From Acanthosepion esculentum (Eukaryota; Mollusca; Cephalopoda; Sepiida; Sepiidae), in NCBI GenBank assembly GCA_964036315.1, contig OZ038482.1:15632382-15696381 (forward strand): a stretch of DNA of 64,000 nucleotides, in the 5' to 3' direction. A program made the position numbers and the translations under genes. The notes under the pieces are model-generated. The model made no database searches, had not been told where the DNA came from, and saw nothing but the letters and a program-made list of their open reading frames with translations. Positions 21,650-31,782 of the stretch are shown in pieces; the stretch's first letter is position 1; every line of letters begins with the position of its first letter.

Positions 21650-21850
21650 GTATAGGTAGTCCCAAAAAAGGATGAAATCCTGAGAGCTCAATGTAAATCC
21701 AGAGCTAATAATTTAAAGGAAAAACAGACCACTTTAAGGCTCCATGTAATAATTTATTTCGCCAAGCCCTTTATTAAAGGACACTGGCTCATCAGACTCC
21801 ACTTCCAAACGGTGAAATGAAAAATAATAAATGAAAATTGAAATGAACCT
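21650..21850 (-). repeat. PLE-type tail with hammerhead-like core
   Basis: The minus-strand sequence has GGAGTCTGATGAGCC, a hairpin, GGCGAAATAAATTATTACAT, GGAGCCTTAAAGTGG, CTCTGGATTTACATTGAGC and TCTCAGGATTTCATCC. A related, shorter copy is at 44321-44371. Assignment to a PLE terminal region is an inference from the hammerhead arrangement. Confidence 0.55.
21744..21800 (-). ncRNA. Hammerhead-ribozyme-like core
   Basis: CUGAUGA (21789-21795) is followed by stem II GCCA...UGGC with an inner CCUUU...AAAGG (21761-21788) and then GAAA (21757-21760). Next is AU-AAAUU-AU-U, a 2-bp stem III leaving a UH cleavage position. All core bases are intact. Stem I pairs only weakly (2 bp before a mismatch), which is the main weakness. 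Confidence 0.55.
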
Positions 21851-21879
21851 ATACACTATATATATATATATATCCCGCA

Positions 21880-22275
21880 GAGCTATGTAAAATACCAGGT
21901 TGAGAACTGGCGCGGGCTAGCTGCCTTTGATGAGGGTGAAAGGAGTCACTCTGAGCTTTGGTTAGCAATACTTTTACTGTTGGTTTCACGATAAAAAAAA
22001 CTTCAGACGGGAAGGGAACCCATGATAGCTTAACCCGGTCATTATATTTCAGGTGTCTGCCGAGAGGCGTGTACTGGCTGGTATTGACTGTGATCCGGAG
22101 AGGTTAAACTCCGCGATAATAACACATGTCGTTCGGAGTTTCCGTAGCAAGTTTTTTTCACCGTTACTTTTTTATCGACAGATCCAAAAAGTGTGGATGG
22201 TCCGACACAAGCTTTCACCACTTGAAACAAATCATTGTGTTGGTTTTATGACAACTACATCTAATTAGTTCCACA
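21880..22275. other. Unassigned sequence upstream of LINE relic
   Basis: No recognisable protein. It could be the 5' UTR of the LINE relic that follows. Confidence 0.3.
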
Positions 22276-22299
22276 CATATCCGGGGAATGCGAAAAACT

Positions 22300-22605
22300 C
22301 TACGAAACAACATCAACTTCATCTTGGCACTTGGAATGTACGAACTCTCCAGGACAACAACTCAGCACCAGAAAGAAAAACAGCTCTGGTCGCATTGGAG
22401 CTAAAGAAGTACAACATTGATATAGCTGCACTGAGAAGTAACCATCAGTCGACTACATGAAACAAGAATGCAAAATAAGACAACTAACACTGCTCCTGTT
22501 GCACTTGGATACAATACATTCTCCTGTACTGTTTGTGGTCTTTTGTGCAATTATCGAGCCGGTCTGGAAAGTCAGGCCCGTCATAAGTCATGCAGATAAT
22601 TAGTT
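22300..22605 (+). pseudogene. Internally deleted LINE: APE start joined to zinc-finger end
   Basis: 22320 onward reads HLGTWNVRTLQDN, then RKTALVALELKKYNIDIAAL. This is the start of an AP-type endonuclease domain (LGTWNVRTL, then the conserved KKYNIDIAA region). About 60 bp later another frame reads FSCTVCGLLCNYRAGLESQA and RHKSC before TAA, a C2H2 finger typical of the ORF end of such LINEs. The RT, normally several kb, is absent between them. Confidence 0.6.
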
Positions 22606-23650
22606 CGTGGTCGTCGGAAACTCATACGTCAAACTCAACGGGGGAGTCCATCATGTCTGATACAGAGTTTGTGTATGTTTGAAAGAATGTTTCTTTATGC
22701 GTGTGAATATGTTTGCCTGTCTGCTGCTATCAAATTTTTTTATTGTGGGTTCGTTATAGGAATCGAAGAAAAAACTCTGAAAATTCCAAGTCACATTTCA
22801 CAAAAAGAATCGTGTAAATATTTTAGAAGGAATTGTTGATTAAAACACCAATCTCACATCCATAACAGACACGTTTATTGACGTAAGACATTTGGCGGAT
22901 AATTGAAATAGGAAGTGAATTTTTTTTTCCGGGATCGAACTTTACATCTTTGACTTCACATGTAGCTTTCTGCTTAACGAATTACTAACCAAGGCTAGAG
23001 TGTTCAATCCACACTACTACTTTTTACCCATAATCACAAGGATTGACTTTAACATTCTCCAAAAGCACTAGTACAAAATTAACAGTAAATATGATAGAAT
23101 TTGTAATGGCTGATGATTCCGGTTTTTTTTTTTTTTTGGCTCTCCATACAAAAGACAGAATGAAAATGAAATTAGAGAGTAAATATATATATAGATATAT
23201 TTTAAGAATCTTTTGGCTAGGATCTCGAGGCTAATTTTGTTTCTAACGCTTTCCTCGTAAACAAATACCGAGAATGGATATTTACGCAAATCCTGCCTTT
23301 ATTATTACATGAAGTGCCCGCAGTTATTAATCCTGAAGTAAGAGGGATGAGTATTCGAGTCTTGCCTGATGTTTATTCTCCATTTTCGATCTGCAGTTTT
23401 ATCTAAAAACCGTAGAATGACTTTGGTACTCTCCCTGGTTTCAGGCATCAGCTTGTCACGGTTTCACTTCGGGCTGGGCTTATGCCAGTAAGTTATTCAC
23501 AGGCATGGATTGGTTACCTCTTGATCAATGGTAATGGAGGTAAACATTTCTCTGGGTTGAGGTTATTCGCCTGATAGTCATCCGATCCTTAGAGTCACTC
23601 CAAACGAGACCCTCTTATCAGTAGACACATATAATATCTCGTGTCTGTTA
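22605..23650. other. Unassigned sequence
   Basis: No recognisable gene. A poly-T run at 23122-23136 and a short (TA)n at 23182-23198. Confidence 0.5.
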
Positions 23651-23654
23651 TACT

Positions 23655-23990
23655 GGGAGGGAGGCACCGGTCGAGTAATGGATAGTGGCTCGGTCTGAGG
23701 CATCGGAAATCCGAGTTCGAATTACAGTCGCGTTCGTTACGTACACAGATTTTGGAAAAGGTATGACTCCATCTTTTCTAGCTACAGGTAAATAGCAAGG
23801 TCGGCTGGGCCCTATAATCTTGGGTTAACGGTCTGAGAAAAAGACAACTCTGAATTCAATACCTTCAAATATGGGTTAATTAGTCTCACCAACACGCAAT
23901 TGTCCAAGCGTGGTGAGTAGGCCATGTTCAGTCAGCGAGGAATTTCTCCATCAGGAGTGAGAAGGTTTTGGCTTTGGACTATACTGCCAT
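23655..23990 (+). mobile_element. tRNA-derived SINE (CAGCTATGGGTAAATAG family), copy 1
   Basis: The head GGGAGGCACCGGTCGAGTAA, TGGATAGTGGCT carries an A-box-like segment, and GAGTTCGAATTAC (from 23711) is a clear B box. The body has GGAAAAGGTATGACTCC, AGCTACAGGTAAATAGCAAG and CTGGGCCCTATAATC, matching the bodies at 33.4-33.7 and 52.8 kb. The end is not defined. Confidence 0.7.
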
Positions 23991-24040
23991 TTTGTTATTG
24001 GGGTTTTAACCGAGCAGCCGTTTCCGGTGGTTTCTGGTGA

Positions 24041-24045
24041 TTAAT
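24041..24045. repeat. Target-site duplication TTAAT (left)
   Basis: TTAAT directly precedes the 5' LTR and recurs directly after the 3' LTR at 30343-30347. Confidence 0.9.
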
Positions 24046-24738
24046 TGTTATGGGTACCTACCTTCATGGACAAAATAGACTCGTCTTATAATTATATTAT
24101 GCCTCGCAAGAGGACTGTAGACAGTTGACGAGTTGACTACGGTTGACGAGTTAACGGTCGAACTCTCTGCCCTTGAGCAGATAGGAACCCGGACGAGGTT
24201 CCGCCGAAGGGCAGAGCCTCGTTCGGGGAGGTTGACCAACCCAATCCCGTTTATACGGGATCTACGGGCTATTTTTGGCCGAGCCTACGGGCTCGGGAAT
24301 ACCCCACTTTAAACCCGGCCTTGTGCCACATCTGTCCCTCGTGGGGAGGACACTAAATACCGTTGACGATTTGACTACAGTTGACGAGTTGACAGACGGT
24401 CGAACTCTCTACCTCTGAGCAGAGAGGAACCCGGACGAGGCTCCACCGAATGACAGAACCTCGTTCGGGGAGGTTGACCAACCCTATTCTGTTTTGACAG
24501 TTTCTACGGGCATTTTTTGGCCGAGCCTACGGGCTCGGGAATACCCCAATTTAAACCCGGCCTTGTGCCACATCTATCCCTCGTGGGGGGACAGTAAATA
24601 CCGTTGACGAGTTGACTACTGTACTTAGCCGTCAATCGGACGTGAAACACTTCTGTATTCGTTCTTTTTGTTAATAATACGTTTTCACTTAATTACTGAG
24701 TTCTAGATTTCTTTCGGACCTATTCCGGGTCCACAACA
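24046..24738 (+). repeat. 5' LTR (693 bp)
   Basis: TGTTATGGGTACCTACC to GGGTCCACAACA. It contains two tandem subrepeats of about 242 bp (anchor CGGTCGAACTCTCT at 24155 and 24397). Each has a hairpin CCGAGCC-TACG-GGCTCGG (24279-24296, 24521-24538). The 3' LTR has three such units. Confidence 0.95.
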
Positions 24739-25030
24739 CTGGCGACGAGGATGTAAAGAACTCCTCGGGAGAGCCATAAAAGAATTTTTTGTCCCCAGTG
24801 TCCACAACACTGGCGACGAGAATTTAAAGAACTCCACGGAGAACTATAAAAAAAAATTTTTTTTTTTTGGTTTACCAGTGTCCACAACACTAGGCAACAA
24901 GGATTTAAAGAACTCCACGAGAAAATCATAAAAGAAAAAAATTGTTTACCAGTGTCTACAACACTGGCGACTAGAAATTAACGACCTCCACGTGAAATCA
25001 TTAAAAAAAAAATTGGTAAATTGATTTATT
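24730..25030 (+). repeat. PBS region, repeated four times
   Basis: CCACAACACTGGCGACGAGG, with the LTR end joined to a TGG-initial primer-binding-like site (TGG at 24740), is followed by three more degenerate copies of TCCACAACACTGGCGAC...AAAGAACTCCACG at 24801, 24881 and 24955 (steps of 71-80 bp). The primer tRNA was not identified. Confidence 0.75.
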
Positions 25031-25316
25031 CTTCTTACTAACCAAAAGTTATTTCTCTTTTTTTTTTTCTCGCAGAGAAAAAAATTAATGATCCTTGTTC
25101 TGGCATTGTCTTAACAAGAAAGGAAAATATTTTGTTTCCAGCGCCGAAGTATAAACTTTACGTTTTGCAATTGTCCAAAAATCAACTGTGTACGTGAATA
25201 ACACATTTAAAGTGAGAACAATGTGATTTGTTTTTTTCTTCTTCTTCCTCCTCCGAGCAATACAAAGGCTTGGTACAAGTAAACTTACATAGAAGCGTAA
25301 TATTGAAAAGTAAAAC

Positions 25317-26416
25317 ATGGAAGAGTTTCAAGCTAGTATGTTAGAACTGGTTAAACTCCAGTTTGAACAGCATCAAAGAAACGAAGAAAAACAATTAGAA
25401 TTACAACAAAAACACGAAGAGGAACAACGAAGAACAACAATGAAGAAACGAAGAAAAACAATTAGAATTACAGCGACAAATGATAGAACAACAGAAAAGG
25501 TTTGAAGAATTGCTTCTACAAACAAGGTCGATTAAAGGTCAAAATACCTAGAGCGAAACTACTTTTTCACAAAACGCGATTGGATTGCAATTGACATTTT
25601 CACTTATTCGCCAGACGAAGATAAAACCTTCGCATCATATTTTAGAATGTATGAGGATCTATTCGAAATAGATTTGGAAAATGGTCAGACGCTAAAAAGC
25701 TACGCCTACTGCTCCGGAAATTAGGGACTACTGAACATAGCAAATTCGTGGACTACATATTACCTCGAAAAACTAGTGATTTAACTTTCATGGTAGCAGT
25801 AAATCTTCTTACAGAATTATTCAGCCCAAAAACGTCGTTATTCCACAAAAGGTGGAAATGCTTAAACCTAACCAAGAAAGACAGCGAAGACTACTCGACG
25901 TTCGCATCGGTAGTTAACAAACATTGTCACGATTTTAAATTAGCCGAACTTTCCGCAGACAATTTAAAATGTCTAATATTCGTACAAGGTCTTGTATCGT
26001 CGAAATATGCAGAAATTAGGAGGAGAGTCCTAACCAGGTTAGAGGGAGAACCAAATTTAATCTTACAAAATATAGCCGAAGATTGCCAAAAATATATAAG
26101 TGTAAAAAATGATTCTAGAGACATTGAAGAGTCAGGCGTTGGACATATAAGAAAAATACATCGGAAACCACATTTTTCCTCCCCTTCAAAAACAAGTCAA
26201 ACCAAAAAAGATTGTTTTCACTATCCTAAGAAAACAAAAAGTAAACTCAATCAAAAACCGAATTTTTTTCCTCCTAGTCCATGTTACCGTTGTGGAGAAC
26301 TTCATTGGTTTAAAGATTGCCAATATCGGTTTAAAACCTGTCTAACTTGTAATAAAGTTGGGCACAAGAGCTCACATTGCAGAACAAATAAAAGAGAAAA
26401 AGCCGGATTAGATTAG
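25317..26416 (+). pseudogene. gag: Gypsy gag, broken
   Basis: It starts MEEFQASMLELVKLQFEQHQ with a Gln/Glu/Arg-rich, probably coiled-coil N-terminus, and stops at 25503-25505. 25506-25747 holds further stops. The capsid/nucleocapsid part is open at 25748-26416 (222 codons). It ends in two nucleic-acid-binding zinc knuckles: C179-x2-C182-x3-H186-x4-C191 (one residue short of the usual x4) and C198-x2-C201-x4-H206-x4-C211. Gag would form the particle that packages the RNA. At least one frameshift and several stops make it inactive here. Confidence 0.85.
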
Positions 26417-26429
26417 AAGCACAAAAACA

Positions 26430-26780
26430 GATGAACTGGACGTCAAAAATGTAAGAAAGTATGTTCAGGTAGAAATACTGAATAAAAAAGTCAGTTTACA
26501 GTTAGACTCCGGGTCTGATTTATCAATAATAAACCTACCTACCTGGAAAAGATTAAATAAACCAACCATGCTAAAAACCGACAAAATTGCTAGGTCGGTG
26601 ACCGGTAAAAAAAATTAAGTTTGAAGGAGAAATTATCGCAAACGTTACTTTGAATGGAACAATCAAAAAATTAAAAATGTTCGTGTTAAAAAACACAGCC
26701 AATCTATTGGGCACAGATTGGATGCAGGAGTTCAATCTGTGGGATTTGCCAATAAATACTTTTTGTCAGAAAATAGAAAA
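26430..26780 (+). pseudogene. pol: Gypsy protease region, broken
   Basis: VSLQLDSGSDLSIIN (catalytic Asp codon 26505-26507) is the active site of retroviral-type aspartic protease, which cuts Gag-Pol. The flap/C-terminal motif NLLGTDWMQEFNLWD follows at about 26698-26745. A frameshift lies between them at the A-run at 26607-26617. Confidence 0.8.
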
Positions 26781-27990
26781 TCTGACAACCGTGTCAGATA
26801 AACTAAAAAATAAATTAAAAGAAATCTTCCCCGAGGTCTTTTCGGATGGCCTTGGTAGATGCAAAAAGATGTCAGCAAAATTTGAGTTAAAAGAGAACAC
26901 TCAACCAGACTTGTAGAGACTGGCATTTTATCTCAAGTGGAATATAGCCAGTGGGCAGCACCAGTAGCGTATGTGAAGAAGAAATCTAAGGAAATCCGCG
27001 TGTGCGCAGATTTTTCTACTGGACTAAACGCAGCACTAGAGGATTATCACTACCCACTTCCAAACCCGGAAGAAGTTTTTACGAAACTTTATGGTGGAAA
27101 GTTCTTTTCAAAAATCGATCTCAGCGAAGCTTATCTCCAGATACCAGTTGAAGAAGAAAGCTCAAAATTACTATTTACATAGAGGTTTATACAAGTTTGA
27201 AAGGCTTGCATTTGGAGTCAAGATCGCACCAGCCATTTTTCAGCAGGTTATGGACACCATGCTGGGTGGACTTGATTTTTCAACGGCTTACCTAGACGAC
27301 ATACTAATAAACAGCAAAAGCTTGGAACAACACTGGTAACACATCCACAAAGTATTTTCACGAATACAAGATTATGACTTCAAAATAAAGGAAAGCAAAT
27401 GTGACTTCTTCATGAAAGAAATTAAATATTTGGGTCACATCCTAGACAAAGACGGTAGGAGACCGGACCAAGAAAGAGCCTTTGCAATTAAGGACATGCC
27501 GGCTCCTGAAAACGTCACAGAGCTACAGAGTTTTGGGGGGTTAGCGAATTACTATCAAGCGTTTATCCCAAACATGCATAACCTCCGCGCCCCGCTGAAC
27601 GAACTTTTAAGGAAAGATAAGGTTTGGGAATGGACACCCGAATGCCAGGAGGCATTCGAGAAAACTATCAAAATCCTAACATCGGATTTATTCCTGACGC
27701 ACTAAGACCCTAACCTTGTGATCGTAGTTGCTAGCGACGCAAGCTCGCATGGAATAGGAGCGTGTATCCTTCATAATATGTCAGATGGAACGCAAAAGCC
27801 CATCGCTTACGCATCAAAGACCCTGCTCCAAGCGGAAAAAAAAACTATTCCCAAATAGAGAAAGAGGTATTAGCGATCATTTACGCAGTCACAAAATTTC
27901 ACCGTTACATACACGGAAGATTTTCACACTACAAACGGACCATAAACTGCTACTTAGTATTTTCGGGTCAAAAAAGGGTTACCCGGTTAT
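26780..27990 (+). pseudogene. pol: Gypsy reverse transcriptase and RNase H, broken
   Basis: RT motifs in order: WAAPVAYVKKKSKEIRVCAD, FSKIDLSEAYLQIPV (first catalytic Asp), then after a frameshift near 27180, FERLAFGVKIAPAIFQQVMD and YLDDIL (27289-27306, the YxDD catalytic pair). Then YLGHILDKDG and the thumb (LRAPLNELLRKDKVWEW). RNase H starts at VVASDASSHGIGACI (27727 on) and continues with PIAYASKTL and a frameshift at the A-run near 27838. Stops lie at 26914 (TAG), 27337 (TAA) and 27703 (TAA). It would copy element RNA into DNA. No single frame can do so here. Confidence 0.85.
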
Positions 27991-28221
27991 ACGGTAAATA
28001 GACTGCTGAGGTGGGGGTCAATTCTCCTAAGTTACAACTTCAAGTTGGAATACCTCCCCTCGAAAAAATCTGTCACGCTGATGGACTTTCCAGACTGGTT
28101 CCAAGACTCAGGGAATCCCTAGAAGATTCTGTGATCGCTTCACTACGAACGGAGGGGGAAATAAAAACTTTATTATGTAGCACTATAAGAGAACTTCCTG
28201 TGACGCTACAAGAAATAAAGA

Positions 28222-29394
28222 ATGAAGCCAACAATGATGAACTCATTAGCACAACAAAGAAAAATTTCAGAAAAGGACCAACACATTTCAGACAGTTTTT
28301 CCCTATGTGACAAGGTACTCCTATACAGCGAGAGAGTCGTCATTCCAAAAAATCTACAGAAAAGAATCCTGAAGGATTTACATATTGGGCATCCGGGGAA
28401 AAATAGAATGAAAAGACTAATGCGCAGCTACGTATACTGGCCTAAAATGGACCAAGACATCGAAAATACGGTCAACACGTGTAAGGGCTGTGCATTGGCA
28501 GCAAAATCACCATGTATTACATATAAACCGTGGCCAAAGACGGACCGACCTTGGCCAAGGATCCACGTGGACTTTACGGGACCGCTAGAGGGATTCTACT
28601 ATCTAATCGTGGTAGATAGTTATTCAAAATGGCCGGAAATGTTCCGATGCAAAAATCCCACCACAGAAGCAACAGTAAGCTACCCTCACAAACTATTCAC
28701 TCGTTTTGGGGTAGTAGATTGCTTGGTTAGTGACAACGGAACTCAATTTACTTCGACCGATTTTAAAGAGTTCTGCGAGATTTTTCAGATAAGACACATT
28801 ACGACCCCCCCATGTCACCCGAAGTCGAATGGTCAAGCAGAACGTTTTGTTGATACCCTAAAAAGAGCCCTGAAAAAAGCTTGCGGCACCCCAAAGGAAA
28901 AGGCCCTGCAGCTGTTTTTACAAGTGTACAGGATCCCGCCAAATGATAACGCGCCAGCTTCACTATCTCCGGCAGAAATAATGTTTGCGCGCAAAGTAAG
29001 ATCCGTTTTCGATAAATTGCTGCACAAACAAACAAAACAAGGGCCGACCTCTATTGTGCCAAAAAGAAAGTACAGCCCAGGAGAAAAAGTATTTTTTAAG
29101 ATGTTTAAAAATAATACATCTATCTGGGAACATGGTACTAGAGAAAAGAGGATTAGAAATATGGTCTAGATAATCCAAGGCCCTCGTTTCTCTCATAAGA
29201 GACACTTGAATCAAATCAGGAAACGACTGTTGAATGACTGCAGCAGTACTCCCCAGGAAGAAGAGGTGATGGATACCAGCTACGACACCTTCGACATTCA
29301 AATACCCCAGGCAGCTCCGGAACCGCGAAGATCTAAAAGAAAGCGGAAGTTCCCGGACCCTCTCGTAATCAATCCAAAAAGGAGACGATATTGA
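28222..29394 (+). pseudogene. pol: Gypsy integrase, core open with one stop in the tail
   Basis: 315 codons are open (28222-29166). The HHCC zinc finger is H54, H57, C87, C90. The DDE core has D117 (HVDFTGP), D171 (SDNGTQF) and E207 (SNGQAERF), with 35 residues between the last two, as expected for integrases. An in-frame TAG at 29167-29169 separates a basic tail that reads on to 29394 (RRSKRKRKFPDP, KRRRY). The tail resembles a nuclear-localisation type signal. This is the best-preserved enzyme of the element. It would join the cDNA ends to target DNA. Confidence 0.9.
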
Positions 29395-29415
29395 GAGTCC
29401 TGCGAAGGTAAAGGC

Positions 29416-29428
29416 TTGGAAAAGGGAG
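29416..29428 (+). promoter_or_regulatory. Polypurine tract
   Basis: GGAAAAGGGAG lies immediately before the 3' LTR, as expected for the plus-strand DNA primer. Confidence 0.85.
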
Positions 29429-30342
29429 TGTTATGGGGACCTACCTTCATGGACAAAATAGACTCGTCTTATGATTATATTATGCCTCGCACGAGGACTG
29501 TAGACAGTTGGCGACTCGACTCCGGTTGAGGAGTTAACGGTCGAACTCTCTGCCGTTGAGCAGAGAGGAACCCGGACGAGGTTCCGCCGAAGGGCAGAGC
29601 CTCGTTCGGGGTGGTTGACCTACCCGATCCCGTTTTATACGGGATCTACGGGCTATTTTTGGCCGAGCCTACGGGCTCGGGAATACCCCACTTTAAACCC
29701 GGCCTTGTGCCACATCTGTCCCTCGTGGGGAGGACACTAAATACCGTTGGCGACTCGACTACGGTTGAGGAGTCAATGGTCGAACTCTCTGCCTTTGAGC
29801 AGAGAGGAACCCGGACGAGGTTCCGCCGAAGGGCAGGGCCTCGTTCGGGGTGATTGACCAACCCGATCCCGTTTATACGGGATCTACGGGCTATTTTTGG
29901 CCGAGCCTACGGGCTCGGGATTACGCACGTTAAACTCGGCCTGGTGTGGGGAGGACACTAAATATCGTTGACGAGTTGACTACAGTTGACAACTTGACAC
30001 ACGGTCGAACTCTCTGCCTCTGAGCAGAGAGGAACCCGGACGAGGCTCCGCCGAAGGAGAGAGCCTCGTTCGGGGAGGTTGACCAACCCGATTCTGTTTT
30101 GACAGTGTCTACGGGCATTTTTTGGCCGAGCCTACGGGATCGGGATTACGCACGTTAAACTCGGCCTGGTGTCACATCTGTCCCTCGTGGGGAGGACAGT
30201 AAATACTGTTGACGAGTTGACTACTGTACTTAGCCGTCAGTCGGACGTGCAACCCTTCTGTATTCGTTCTTTTTGTTAATAATACGTTTTCACTGAATTA
30301 CTGAGTTCGAGTTTTCTTTCGGACTATTCCGGGTCCACAACA
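29429..30342 (+). repeat. 3' LTR (914 bp)
   Basis: TGTTATGGGGACCTACC to GGGTCCACAACA. Three subrepeats (anchors about 29538, 29777, 30002) against two in the 5' LTR. UACG-loop hairpins lie at 29663-29680, 29901-29918 and 30126-30143, the last with one stem mismatch. The middle unit lacks about 15 bp (CCACATCTGTCCCTC). Confidence 0.95.
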
Positions 30343-30349
30343 TTAATCC

Positions 30350-31060
30350 ATGTAATTTTTTTTCTAAATATACTACTTAAGGGGGTACTGTCCCTGTTAC
30401 CGCCTCGCCTATTTATCCCCCGTACCACAAAAAAGGGGATAAAAATAAAATATGAAGATACACATTAGGGTACCAACATTCAGACCCACCCATACAAAAA
30501 TTAGGCCCCAATTTCTCGATTTTCACAAAGATAAGGGGTCTACGTCACAACTATCTGCAAGTGAACGAAATCTTCAAACGGTCAAGCCTGTTGGACGCTG
30601 CATGTTAATGGAGTCACAGCTGCATCGGCTATCCGCCGGGGATTCACGGCCTTATCTATGCCGTTCGATAACTAAATTATGCAAATAAATCTGTAATCAC
30701 ATTTAACATTTGGACATATGACAGGTTTTAAAGACTTTGCACAACAAGGAGAAATGCGATAAAAACGCCTGAAACTAGTAACATGTGAATTTTATCTTCT
30801 TAATCTTTGTGTCATTCGTAAGCAGTATGACTGGAGACAAATGTTATATTAAACGTGTTCCTAATTTATAGATTCTTTGAAAAACTGTCTACACTGTAAA
30901 CACGTGACACAAATAAATTACATTAGATTATTTTAGATGAATCACACTGAGATTTAAAAATCTGACAAAAACCAGTCCATTATCACTATCTTTAAAATTA
31001 TAAAAATAGATTTAAATGTTAAATGGTATTTTTTATAAATATCTTTAAAAACAGCAGTAA
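30350..31060. other. Unassigned flank of the Gypsy insertion
   Basis: No recognisable gene. The plus frame at 30452-30688 shows no motif. Confidence 0.5.
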
Positions 31061-31064
31061 GTTT

Positions 31065-31780
31065 ATTTTTTTTATTTTTAAGCATATCACCCCAAGCAAG
31101 GTGGGAGTGCTACGAGCACGCAGAGAGTGAGAGCAAGAGTAAAGAAGGGTGTTTGAGGAAAGGATATAGAGACGGACGGGGATCAGGATCAAGGCATCAG
31201 AAGATGTCGATTGATATTACACTTGAATATTTGAAGATTATAGCTATCAGGGAAGCAAGTAGGAGGAAGGGAGTTCCCATCTCTGTCCCATAATGATTGT
31301 TCCATTTTGCACAAATTTCATAGACTCAACGGAACAATCATTATGGGACAGAGGTAGAATAATATAGAAGAATGGCTGGTTTAATAATCAGATTCAATTG
31401 AATGAAGAGAGGAAACATTTTTTTAAGCATTTCACCCCAAGCAAGTCGGGTGTGCCACTAGCACCCAAGGGGTTACAGAGAGTGAGAGCAAGAGTAAAGA
31501 GGGGTGTTTGAGGAAAGGATATAGAGAAGGACGGGGATCAGGATCAAGGCATCAGAAGATGTCGATTGATATTACACTTGAATATTTGGAGATTATAGCT
31601 ATCAGGGAAGCAAGTAGGAGGAAGGGAGTTCCCATCTCTGTCCCATAATGATTGTTCCATTTTTGCACAAATTTCATAGACTCAATGGAACAATCATTAT
31701 GGGACAGAGGTAGAATCATATAGAAGAATGGCTGGTTTAATAATCAGATTAAATTGAATGAAGAGAGGAAACATTTTTTT
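31065..31780 (-). repeat. Two extra truncated LINE 3' ends, tandem
   Basis: Units starting at about 31080 and 31432 repeat the first 190 bp of the LINE 3' end (TTTAAGCATNTCACCCCAAG to GGAAGGGAGTT). Each is joined to the same 75-bp hairpin and about 75 bp of spacer (GAATGGCTGGTTTAATAATC). The third unit (from about 31783) continues into the longer LINE copy instead. Confidence 0.85.
31281..31352. repeat. 22-bp inverted repeat hairpin (two copies: here and 31640-31710)
   Basis: TCTGTCCCATAATGATTGTT (CC) and its reverse complement enclose about 28 bp (TTTGCACAAATTTCATAGACT). Both copies are nearly identical and sit exactly at the LINE break point. Confidence 0.85.
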
Positions 31781-31782
31781 AA

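Larger units (their letters stand above)
24046..30342 (+). mobile_element. Ty3/Gypsy LTR retrotransposon, complete but mutated
   Basis: The element is bounded by LTRs beginning TGTTATGG and ending CACAACA and by a 5-bp duplication TTAAT. Order: 5' LTR, PBS-like TGGCGACGAGG, gag with two zinc knuckles, protease, RT, RNase H, integrase, PPT, 3' LTR. No envelope gene lies between integrase and PPT. At least seven stops or frameshifts lie in gag-pol, and the two LTRs differ in sequence and length, so the copy is old and not autonomous. The integrase-before-LTR gene order places it with Ty3/Gypsy. Confidence 0.95.

Noticed and set aside
29395..29428. Envelope gene after Gypsy integrase
   Set aside because: Only 34 bp lie between the end of pol and the 3' LTR.
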